64,000 bases of DNA from a virus, in the IMG/VR virus record IMGVR_UViG_3300024261_000008, positions 1 to 64,000 of that record; one strand, 5' to 3'. Of the stretch, positions 1-4,345 are shown in pieces; position 1 is the first letter of the stretch; every line of letters begins with the position of its first letter. The notes beneath the pieces are model-generated. The model ran no database searches, had not been told where the DNA came from, and saw nothing but the letters and a program-made list of their open reading frames with translations. The translations under genes were made by a program, and so were the position numbers.

Positions 1-45
1 CTCAAATCCAATCACAAGACTCATTAACTGTAGTAACTGTAACAT
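1..45 (-). CDS. Possible truncated small gene at left edge
   Basis: Only the first 15 codons are visible (MLQLLQLMSLVIGFE, continuing past the edge). The ATG at 45 is preceded on the minus strand by GAGGG with a 5-base gap, a good ribosome binding site, and it follows the same direction as the next minus-strand genes. Nothing can be said of function from so short a piece; the hydrophobic start could be a membrane segment. It could also be chance. Confidence 0.35.
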   Translation of the reverse strand, partial: MLQLLQLMSLVIGFE

Positions 46-134
46 ATTTTCCCTCGATTGCAAGTAAAATCCCGGCCTATATCATATATCGGCATTTATA
101 CCCTGCTGCATTAGGTAAAACATATTTATTTAAT

Positions 135-164
135 GGCACAATTTTCGCCCGAAAATTCTGTGCC
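135..164. repeat. Palindromic hairpin, fullest copy of an intergenic motif
   Basis: GGCACA-ATTTTCG and CGAAAATT-CTGTGCC form an almost perfect inverted repeat of about 13 pairs with a two-base irregularity and a tiny loop. It lies just beyond the stop of the minus-strand gene at 184. Half-copies of the same motif recur at 467-492, 1211-1234 and 2291-2306. It may be a transcription end, a protein-binding site or part of a phage promoter. There is no proper T-tract after it on either strand, so a standard terminator is not the best reading. Confidence 0.55.
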
Positions 165-183
165 GTTTCTGCCCCCTCTTACA

Positions 184-390
184 TTACCTTTGTTTGAGGC
201 TTTGATTTAATAGGTGCCGGTTTACGATAGGGTTGTTATACTTCTCAACCCTTGCTCTTTCCGCTGCTTTCTCACGATGGCCGGGATGGGCCTTATCATA
301 TGCGGCCTGTTCTGCTGCACACATCCAGATAGTACCACCTACCACACATACTACTACGAATCCGATAAATGTTGCTACTGCTTCGTTCAT
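184..390 (-). CDS. Small single-pass membrane protein, 68 aa
   Basis: Residues about 6-27 form one hydrophobic segment (ATFIGFVVVCVVGGTIWMC), followed by a charged tail rich in Lys, Arg and Glu, which predicts an inner-membrane peptide with a cytoplasmic C-terminus. I do not recognise a family. The start is supported by AGAGGA eight bases upstream on the minus strand, and a sigma70-like promoter (TTGACT, 18 bases, TATAAT) stands at 455-426. Small membrane peptides of this kind are common among phage early or accessory genes; possible roles (lysis timing, superinfection exclusion, host takeover) are not distinguishable here. Confidence 0.65.
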   Translation of the reverse strand: MNEAVATFIGFVVVCVVGGTIWMCAAEQAAYDKAHPGHREKAAERARVEKYNNPIVNRHLLNQSLKQR

Positions 391-425
391 CTTATCAATC
401 CTCTGGGGTTAATGTCTTACATCCC

Positions 426-455
426 ATTATACGCATGTGATACTATACTAGTCAA
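426..455 (-). promoter_or_regulatory. Sigma70-like promoter for the 68-aa membrane gene
   Basis: On the minus strand, TTGACT (455-450) and TATAAT (431-426) are separated by 18 bases. The predicted transcript starts a few tens of bases before the gene at 390. The match to the host housekeeping consensus is strong. Confidence 0.65.
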
Positions 456-466
456 GTGAAAAGTAG

Positions 467-492
467 AAAATTTTTCGGGCGAAATTTATGCC
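467..492. repeat. Copy of the intergenic TTTCGGGCGAAA motif
   Basis: The stretch AAAATTTTTCGGGCGAAATT followed by TATGCC matches half of the palindrome at 135-164 and almost all of the copy at 1211-1234. It lies between the stop of the gene at 495 and the promoter at 455-426. Confidence 0.5.
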
Positions 493-494
493 GT

Positions 495-701
495 TTATTT
501 CCTACCTTCTTCCCTATATCGTTCGAGTAGTATAGCAGCGGCTACACGTACCCTATCGTATTTTTTATTCTCTTGATTCTCCACAAGATAACATTGTATT
601 AGAGTAGTAGGAAGGCTGTTGAGAAGGACCGTAACTGTTTTCAGGGAGGTCAAGTAGTTTGCCATCCTGTACAAGCGAAATTTACGTTTAATGTCGGTCA
701 T
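495..701 (-). CDS. Small basic protein, 68 aa, unknown function
   Basis: The start at 701 (MTDIKRKFRL) was chosen over the upstream in-frame start at 743 because TAAGGAC lies eight bases ahead of it, and because the upstream part overlaps the separate membrane peptide that ends at 712. That stop codon overlaps the ribosome site, which suggests translational coupling. The protein is mixed helical and basic, with an Arg/Glu-rich C-terminus and no cysteines in a motif pattern. I recognise no family. It probably belongs to the same minus-strand unit as the gene at 712-804. Confidence 0.5.
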   Translation of the reverse strand: MTDIKRKFRLYRMANYLTSLKTVTVLLNSLPTTLIQCYLVENQENKKYDRVRVAAAILLERYREEGRK

Positions 702-711
702 GATAACGTCC

Positions 712-804
712 TTAGCAAATAGGGGTATAGTTCCAGAAAACACTTACAACAATCACACAGCAAACAATAACAATCAGCAGCAATTCTTGATCAGACTCTC
801 TCAT
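712..804 (-). CDS. 30-aa membrane peptide
   Basis: Reading on the minus strand from 804 gives MRESDQELL followed by a very hydrophobic run (LIVIVCCVIVVSVFW) and a short polar end. This is a charged head plus one membrane-spanning helix. GGAGAA lies about seven bases upstream, a strong ribosome site, and the stop at 712 abuts the ribosome site of the next gene. Function is unknown; toxin-like, lysis-related or host-membrane peptides share this size and layout. It is easily missed because it is only 31 codons. Confidence 0.55.
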   Translation of the reverse strand: MRESDQELLLIVIVCCVIVVSVFWNYTPIC

Positions 805-865
805 GATGATTTCTCCGGTGTCGTTTCCAATATGTATATTCTATACTGTCCAACTTAGGAAGCAA

Positions 866-1036
866 CTATTTAACCCAATATTTTTCGGTAACTACTTCAC
901 AATGTTCACCACATCGTGGGCAGCAATCCATATCTTGTGAACCGTATTCACCACAGCAATCACTGAGGTAGTACATAGCGTACATAGGTTCTTTTTTTTC
1001 ATCACACTGAACATTTACATCAAATTTATTTAACAT
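866..1036 (-). CDS. Zinc-ribbon-like peptide, 56 aa (paralog of 1919-2104)
   Basis: Translation from 1036 on the minus strand starts MLNKFDVNVQCDEKKE and contains SDCCG about 25 residues in, followed by CCPRCGEHCEVV. Two CC/CxxC cysteine groups about 15 residues apart suggest a small zinc ribbon. The pattern SDCCG...D.CP.C.EHCEV is shared with the 61-aa product at 1919-2104, so the two are paralogs. AAGGT stands eight bases before the ATG, and the start is 25 bases after a TATAAT box. A nucleic-acid or protein-binding role is likely but unproven. The length is typical of phage host-interaction peptides. Confidence 0.65.
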   Translation of the reverse strand: MLNKFDVNVQCDEKKEPMYAMYYLSDCCGEYGSQDMDCCPRCGEHCEVVTEKYWVK

Positions 1037-1061
1037 CTTAATACCTTAACTTTCTATATAT

Positions 1062-1087
1062 ATTATAGTGCAAGTACTGTGCCAAAA
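1062..1087 (-). promoter_or_regulatory. Promoter of the 56-aa zinc peptide; also fits a sigma54 pattern
   Basis: On the minus strand, TTGGCACAGTACTTGCAC is followed directly by TATAAT (1067-1062). The TATAAT is a perfect -10 but no good -35 stands at the usual distance. The part before it matches the -24/-12 layout of sigma54 promoters (GG and GC ten bases apart, TTGGCAC...TTGCA). Which factor uses it cannot be settled from sequence. Confidence 0.5.
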
Positions 1088-1146
1088 CTTAATTATTTTG
1101 AGCCTATAAAACAAGGGGTTTTTTAACGTGTATCAGAATAAGACTA

Positions 1147-1187
1147 TGCATAACGCTACATAATGTGCATAATGCAATGCATAATGC
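1147..1187. repeat. Three short iteron-like repeats TGCATAAYGC
   Basis: TGCATAACGC (1147-1156), TGCATAATGC (1166-1175) and TGCATAATGC (1178-1187) lie in one intergenic stretch. The first and last are each followed by TACA. They may bind a regulator or a replication protein. No AT-rich melting region or replication gene adjoins, so an origin is not claimed. Confidence 0.4.
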
Positions 1188-1210
1188 TACAGTGCTTGTC
1201 TCAATATGAG

Positions 1211-1234
1211 AAAATTTTGGGCGAAATTTATGCC
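1211..1234. repeat. Copy of the intergenic GGGCGAAATTTATGCC motif
   Basis: AAAATTTTGGGCGAAATTTA followed by TGCC repeats the 467-492 copy with few changes. It lies just after the terminator of the minus-strand operon that ends at 1296 and ahead of the next minus-strand gene. Confidence 0.5.
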
Positions 1235-1264
1235 AAAAAAAAACACGCCGTTGTGTCAGCGTGT
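1235..1264 (-). terminator. Rho-independent terminator of the 1866-1296 operon
   Basis: On the minus strand, ACACGC (1264-1259) pairs with GCGTGT (1248-1243) across a ten-base loop, followed by nine T. It stands about 31 bases after the stop codon of the last gene at 1296. Confidence 0.75.
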
Positions 1265-1295
1265 CTCTTCCCTATAGCCCTATAGGTTGGGTGTG

Positions 1296-1634
1296 TCAGT
1301 CTCCGAATGGTGACTGCTCACTGTCTGTCATCTTAGCATACTGCTCAATAAGTGCAGCCTTACGCTCATCACTTCCCGGCAGCCCTACCTTATTAATCAT
1401 CTTATCACATGTGTGCTGTGGCTGTGTTGATACACTAGCCGACTCATACAATGCTTTACGATTAAACTTATTTACTCTTTCACACTTAACAGTACTACCA
1501 TCAGCAGTACTCTTATCTGTCATGTATGCCATGCCCGACCATATGGTATGTACCTGTCGCAGTGCATCGCGTGTGATGTCGTGTTGGTTCATCATGTTCT
1601 CACACTTAGCAATAATCATATCTGCATTAATCAT
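1296..1634 (-). CDS. Unknown 112-aa protein, last gene of a coupled trio
   Basis: The start at 1634 (MINADMIIAKCENMMNQHD) was chosen because its ATG overlaps the stop of the 36-aa gene as ATGA and AAGGTG lies five bases upstream. An in-frame TTG at 1658 has no such support. The product is hydrophilic, with the Met-rich N-terminal 20 residues likely helical and a Ser/Thr/Lys-rich middle. There are no recognisable motifs. A terminator follows at 1264-1235. It is the distal gene of a compact operon with the two tiny genes upstream, and the role is unknown. Confidence 0.6.
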   Translation of the reverse strand: MINADMIIAKCENMMNQHDITRDALRQVHTIWSGMAYMTDKSTADGSTVKCERVNKFNRKALYESASVSTQPQHTCDKMINKVGLPGSDERKAALIEQYAKMTDSEQSPFGD

Positions 1635-1741
1635 TCGTTCACCTTGCTTTCTTCCCAAGTATTACCATTCGCTATTGATGGCTTATCGTTACCACCTATC
1701 AATACATATACGCTACCTTCTTGTGGCTTATCCTTATTCAT
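1631..1741 (-). CDS. 36-aa peptide, middle gene of the coupled trio
   Basis: Reads MNKDKPQEGSVYVLIGGN and ends ESKVNE. GAGGAGG lies a few bases ahead of the start at 1741. The start overlaps the upstream stop as ATGA and the stop overlaps the next start as ATGA. This double overlap is strong evidence that the reading frame is used. The peptide is polar with one short hydrophobic strand (VYVLIGG); no family is recognised. Confidence 0.55.
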   Translation of the reverse strand: MNKDKPQEGSVYVLIGGNDKPSIANGNTWEESKVNE

Positions 1742-1866
1742 CGTGCATCCTCCTCAAATATTGCATCACCGCATCGATCAACTGCGATACCCTCATCATT
1801 AATAAAGATATCACCATTACGCACACCTTCGATTATAATCTCATTTTTTTCTACATCATCAAACAT
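1738..1866 (-). CDS. 42-aa acidic peptide, first gene of the coupled trio
   Basis: Reads MFDDVEKNEIIIEGVRNGDI and ends IFEEDAR. GGGAG lies seven bases before the ATG at 1866. The stop TGA shares bases with the next start. The alternating hydrophobic and polar residues (NEIIIEGVRNGDIFINDEGIAV) predict a small beta-sheet protein. The function is unknown. It lies 52 bases after the zinc-ribbon gene that ends at 1919 and may be co-transcribed with it from the promoter at 2172. Confidence 0.55.
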   Translation of the reverse strand: MFDDVEKNEIIIEGVRNGDIFINDEGIAVDRCGDAIFEEDAR

Positions 1867-1918
1867 ATCAACTCCCAACATCTAAAGTAAACCAAAATTA
1901 ATTACTACATTCATTGTA

Positions 1919-2104
1919 TCATCCAACTCCGTGCTGGTCAAGCGATGAATCAAACGCTACTACGTTACCGTCAGTATCAAAATCAATTCGATCTTCGATA
2001 ACCTCACAATGTTCGTAGCAAGTAGGGCAAAGATCAGCGTCAGAATGAACTGAAGTTCCGCAACAATCTGAAGAATAAACGATTTCGAAGTTGTTATTTG
2101 ACAT
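1919..2104 (-). CDS. Zinc-ribbon-like peptide, 61 aa (paralog of 866-1036)
   Basis: The sequence contains SSDCCG (about residues 11-16), then CPTCYEHCEVIED, giving four to five cysteines arranged as two knuckles about 15 residues apart, as in small zinc ribbons. The match SDCCG / CP.C.EHCEV to the peptide at 866-1036 marks a duplication. The C-terminal part differs and is acidic. A very good promoter (TTGACT, 17 bases, TACAAT) lies at 2172-2144. The ribosome site is weak (AGAAAG). A host RNA polymerase or nuclease-binding role is conceivable, but nothing in the sequence shows it. Confidence 0.65.
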   Translation of the reverse strand: MSNNNFEIVYSSDCCGTSVHSDADLCPTCYEHCEVIEDRIDFDTDGNVVAFDSSLDQHGVG

Positions 2105-2143
2105 TTTAATTTTCTTTCTAAGTTTTTTACTTGTTATACTACC

Positions 2144-2172
2144 ATTGTATACTTAATATCGTCAAAAGTCAA
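2144..2172 (-). promoter_or_regulatory. Strong sigma70-like promoter, minus strand
   Basis: TTGACT (2172-2167) and TACAAT (2149-2144) with exactly 17 bases between. It faces the zinc-ribbon gene at 2104 and probably also serves the coupled trio below it. Confidence 0.75.
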
Positions 2173-2258
2173 GCCTTATCTTTAGAAAATAATTATTTCC
2201 CTATAAAAATAGATCCATTTTAGAAATATTCCATGTTGGACAGTTAGAAAGATGAGAT

Positions 2259-2381
2259 TTACACTTCTTTTAAAGTCATTTTGGACTTTTGGCACAATTT
2301 TCGCACGTAAGTAGGCGGGTATTCTTTAATCTCAGACGGAAGTACCTGAATGTGACGAAAACCCATGGGTGGTGCATACAC
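2259..2381 (-). CDS. Possible 40-aa peptide
   Basis: The frame from a GTG at 2381 (or ATG at 2366, giving 35 aa) has protein-like composition: MGFRHIQVLPSEIKEYPP, then TYVRKLCQKSKMTLKEV. It lies in the minus-strand series between genes ending at 2441 and starting at 2104 and would otherwise be part of a 336-base gap. No convincing ribosome binding site precedes either start, and a second open frame of similar length overlaps it. The intergenic motif copy at 2291-2306 lies inside it. It is therefore only tentative. Confidence 0.3.
   Translation of the reverse strand: MYAPPMGFRHIQVLPSEIKEYPPTYVRKLCQKSKMTLKEV
2291..2306. repeat. Copy of the GGCACAATTTTCGC motif
   Basis: GGCACAATTTTCGCAC shares 14 consecutive bases with the left arm of the palindrome at 135-164. 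Either a half-site of the same regulatory element or, if the peptide at 2259-2381 is real, a coincidental match in coding sequence. Confidence 0.4.
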
Positions 2382-2386
2382 AACTC

Positions 2387-2418
2387 AACCAGCCAGATAG
2401 AATTGGCCGGTTTCTTTT
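2387..2418 (+). terminator. Terminator-like hairpin between 2441 and 2381
   Basis: AACCAGCCA (2387-2395) pairs with TGGCCGGTT (2404-2412) with one mismatch, followed on the plus strand by TCTTTT. No plus-strand gene ends here, so what it would terminate is unclear. The bases TTGGCCGGTTTCTTTT recur at 2469-2484 inside the HTH gene. Confidence 0.35.
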
Positions 2419-2440
2419 GGTTCTAGAAGCGTGATGCTTT

Positions 2441-2671
2441 TTATAAACGGCCCGCACCCTCTATGAAGTTGGCCGGTTTCTTTTCCTTCACGGGTCTACC
2501 CCGTTCTTTTTTCAGACTCAGATGCCGCCTTTGTCGCCGTACCATACTAGTAGTAATATCCTCGCCCGTCATGCTCTTTAAAACCTTGGCTAGTTCCTCA
2601 TCGCACATTGTTTTGTGGTTCGCCCGGATGTATTCCCGTTCAGCGTCAGTCCATCTTTTGTAGTTAGCCAT
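2441..2671 (-). CDS. Small helix-turn-helix DNA-binding protein, 76 aa
   Basis: The N-terminal 45 residues (WTDAEREYIRANHKTMCDEE, then LAKVL) have the three-helix pattern of SANT/homeodomain-like HTH proteins, with the conserved Trp and a second helix typical of GcrA-like and phage HTH proteins. A basic C-terminus follows (MVRRQRRHLSLKKERGRPVKEKK), including a GRP AT-hook-like motif. It is probably a transcription regulator. AGGAAAAT precedes the ATG. Its promoter region overlaps that of the plus-strand operon, so it may control both directions. A related HTH pattern begins the protein at 3503. Confidence 0.65.
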   Translation of the reverse strand: MANYKRWTDAEREYIRANHKTMCDEELAKVLKSMTGEDITTSMVRRQRRHLSLKKERGRPVKEKKPANFIEGAGRL

Positions 2672-2689
2672 TTTATTTTCCTGTAAAAG

Positions 2690-2717
2690 TTGACAAATCG
2701 TGTAACAACAGTATTAT
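2690..2717 (+). promoter_or_regulatory. Sigma70-like promoter of the plus-strand operon
   Basis: TTGACA (2690-2695) and TATTAT (2712-2717) with 16 bases between. It lies about 37 bases before the GTG start at 2754 and appears to begin the plus-strand gene series. Confidence 0.65.
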
Positions 2718-2743
2718 AGTAATGATTGATCACTTTAATGCAA
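2713..2743 (-). promoter_or_regulatory. Opposing promoter of the HTH gene
   Basis: On the minus strand TATAAT (2718-2713) is a perfect -10; the best -35 is TTGCAT (2743-2738) at a long 19-base spacing. The -10 occupies the same bases as the -10 of the plus-strand promoter, so the two cannot be used at the same time. Confidence 0.45.
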
Positions 2744-2753
2744 GGAGAAAACC

Positions 2754-2909
2754 GTGAAAAGCACGAAAAATGTTGCAAGCACCTTAAATGTGGTAGCTAG
2801 TGGACAAGTTGATGTGACTCTAGACCTAGAAAAACCCGAAGGAAAGTGCATAGCGAAACTAATAGATGAGCAAGAAGAAACGCAAAAAGAAGACAACGCT
2901 ACCGAATAA
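2754..2909 (+). CDS. 51-aa protein of unknown function, GTG start
   Basis: AAGGAG stands eight bases ahead of the GTG at 2754. The product begins KSTKNVASTLNVVASGQ, with alternating beta-type residues, and ends in an acidic helix-type tail (IDEQEETQKEDNATE). It overlaps the start of the next gene by 44 bases in a different frame, which suggests coupled translation, since the downstream ATG at 2866 has no good ribosome site of its own. I recognise no family. It is the first gene after the promoter at 2690. Confidence 0.6.
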   Translation: MKSTKNVASTLNVVASGQVDVTLDLEKPEGKCIAKLIDEQEETQKEDNATE

Positions 2910-3525
2910 TGTCGATGAGACAGAATTTCTACAAGTAGTAGATAATATCAGTAGACGTTTGGGACATAAATTTAAATTCGGATATCATAGCTTCGAGGAT
3001 ATGAAACAACAGTGTGCCATATTCGCCTTGGAAGGACTAAACAAATATGATAATAAACGTCCCCTAGAAAACTTCCTCTGGATTCATGTAAGAAACAGAC
3101 TCTTTAATTTCAAGAGAGATAACTACCAGCGTCCTGATAAACCCTGTTTTGTTTGCAAATTTTACGATGCCCATTGCAGTAAATCGGTCAATCAGTGTTT
3201 AGAATTTAGCGACAAGAACAACTGTGAAGAGTTTACCGCTTGGAATAATAGAAACACTAATAAAAAGAACATAATGAAACCTGTTGGAATAGAGGACTTA
3301 AAAGAGACACAAAAAAGTTTCCAAAAGAATTACGACATAGCGGAACTAGTTACAAGAAAGCAAATAATTCGCATCTTAGACGAACATGTTCCAGCCCCGT
3401 ATAGAGAAACCTACTTACGTTTGAAGTTTGGAGAACGTATTTACAAAAGCGACTTAAATAAACTACTTGAAATAACCACTAAGATATTAGAAGAACACAA
3501 TTATGACATCGAAAAAGATTCCTAA
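2866..3525 (+). CDS. Sigma-factor-like protein with cysteine cluster
   Basis: Residues 40-85 (FEDMKQQC...ALEGLNKYD...ENFLWIHVRNRLFNFKRDN) match the pattern of sigma70 region 2: an E-G-L-x-K-Y-D stretch, then a W..VRNR..N..R helix that in sigma factors binds the polymerase clamp and the -10 element. A cysteine cluster follows (Cys94, 97, 104, 111, 120), probably a zinc site, which I associate with phage-type sigma proteins. Residues about 165-215 could be a region-4-like helical part. The N-terminus is very basic. Phage sigma factors direct host polymerase to late genes, and the placement just before the structural genes fits that. An anti-sigma or other polymerase-binding protein is possible. 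Confidence 0.6.
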   Translation: MSKKKRKKKTTLPNNVDETEFLQVVDNISRRLGHKFKFGYHSFEDMKQQCAIFALEGLNKYDNKRPLENFLWIHVRNRLFNFKRDNYQRPDKPCFVCKFYDAHCSKSVNQCLEFSDKNNCEEFTAWNNRNTNKKNIMKPVGIEDLKETQKSFQKNYDIAELVTRKQIIRILDEHVPAPYRETYLRLKFGERIYKSDLNKLLEITTKILEEHNYDIEKDS

Positions 3526-4345
3526 AAAACGCGGAAAGCTAAGTATCGACGACGAACGCTATATACGTGAAAACGTAAGCGAACTGAGTATCGAACAAAT
3601 AGCTGATGCCATTAATAGAACTGCCAAACCCGTAGAACGCTTTATCATTGAAAACAATCTTGGGGTTAGCACCTTTACTGAACAACAAAATAATAAAACC
3701 CTGATCACTAAACTTCATAGTAAAACCTTTTGGAACGAGATCGTAAGACAATTTGATGAGACCACAGGAGAACTAGAGTACTTTGAGAATACATGGATTG
3801 GACTAATTAAGCAATTCCGTGAAGATGTGCTGCCTGCTGAAGAAATGCAGATTAAACAATTTATAACTATTGACATATTGATCAATCGTAGCATGAAAGA
3901 GCGTAAGAGACACATACAGGAGACTGAGAGACTACAACGTGAGGTAGAACAAGAATATAAACTGCCAGAAGATGTTAGAGACATCCCTAAACTGGCTAAT
4001 CTGGAAACCCAACTCAGTTTCGCTCGCAATAGCATCGCTAATTACACAAACGAATATACCAAGTTGCTTAATGAGCAACAGAAGATAAGTAAGGATTTGA
4101 AAGCAACCCGTGAGCAGCGTATCAAACGTATAGAAGATGGCAAGAGTAGTTGGATCGGACTTATCAGAATGCTAGAAGACGAAGACATTCGTGAGAAGGC
4201 AGGTCGTGAAATGGAAATCATGGCTATGGCTGTAGACAAGAGCAAAACACAACTTCGTGAACTATATCAGTATGCAGATGAAAATGTAGACAATCCACTT
4301 TTAAATTGTGACACTATGGAAGAAGAAGAGGTAAAGGATGAATAA
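3503..4345 (+). CDS. HTH plus coiled-coil protein, 280 aa; possible small terminase or regulator
   Basis: Residues 10-50 (LSIDDERYIRENVSELSIEQ, then IADAINR) are a helix-turn-helix of the resolvase or sigma-region-4 type. Residues about 90-270 are highly charged and helical, with heptad-like stretches, so a long coiled coil is likely. DNA-binding N-terminus plus oligomerising helices is the layout of many small terminase subunits, and none other is visible before the large subunit at 6172. However, four genes separate the two, so a transcription factor is equally possible. It overlaps the gene before by 23 bases and the gene after by 8 bases, which makes one coupled transcript likely. Confidence 0.55.
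   Translation: MTSKKIPKKRGKLSIDDERYIRENVSELSIEQIADAINRTAKPVERFIIENNLGVSTFTEQQNNKTLITKLHSKTFWNEIVRQFDETTGELEYFENTWIGLIKQFREDVLPAEEMQIKQFITIDILINRSMKERKRHIQETERLQREVEQEYKLPEDVRDIPKLANLETQLSFARNSIANYTNEYTKLLNEQQKISKDLKATREQRIKRIEDGKSSWIGLIRMLEDEDIREKAGREMEIMAMAVDKSKTQLRELYQYADENVDNPLLNCDTMEEEEVKDE

Noticed and set aside
214-459. An 81-aa plus-strand frame over the first membrane gene
   Set aside because: It overlaps the minus gene that has a good promoter and ribosome site, and no plus-strand start signal is seen.
1101-1135. Hairpin AAAAC-AAGG-GGTTTT as a terminator
   Set aside because: Stem is too short and AT-rich to be convincing; a better terminator serves the operon at 1264-1235.
1261-1890. 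A 209-aa open frame on the plus strand opposite the small minus genes
   Set aside because: It starts at a GTG without ribosome site, has Cys/Ser/His-rich composition of a reversed frame, and the minus strand holds three coupled genes with ribosome sites and a terminator in the same place.
2251-2313. A 20-codon plus-strand peptide (MRFTLLLKSFWTFG...)
   Set aside because: No adequate ribosome site, very short, and it overlaps the minus-strand promoter region and the repeated motif.
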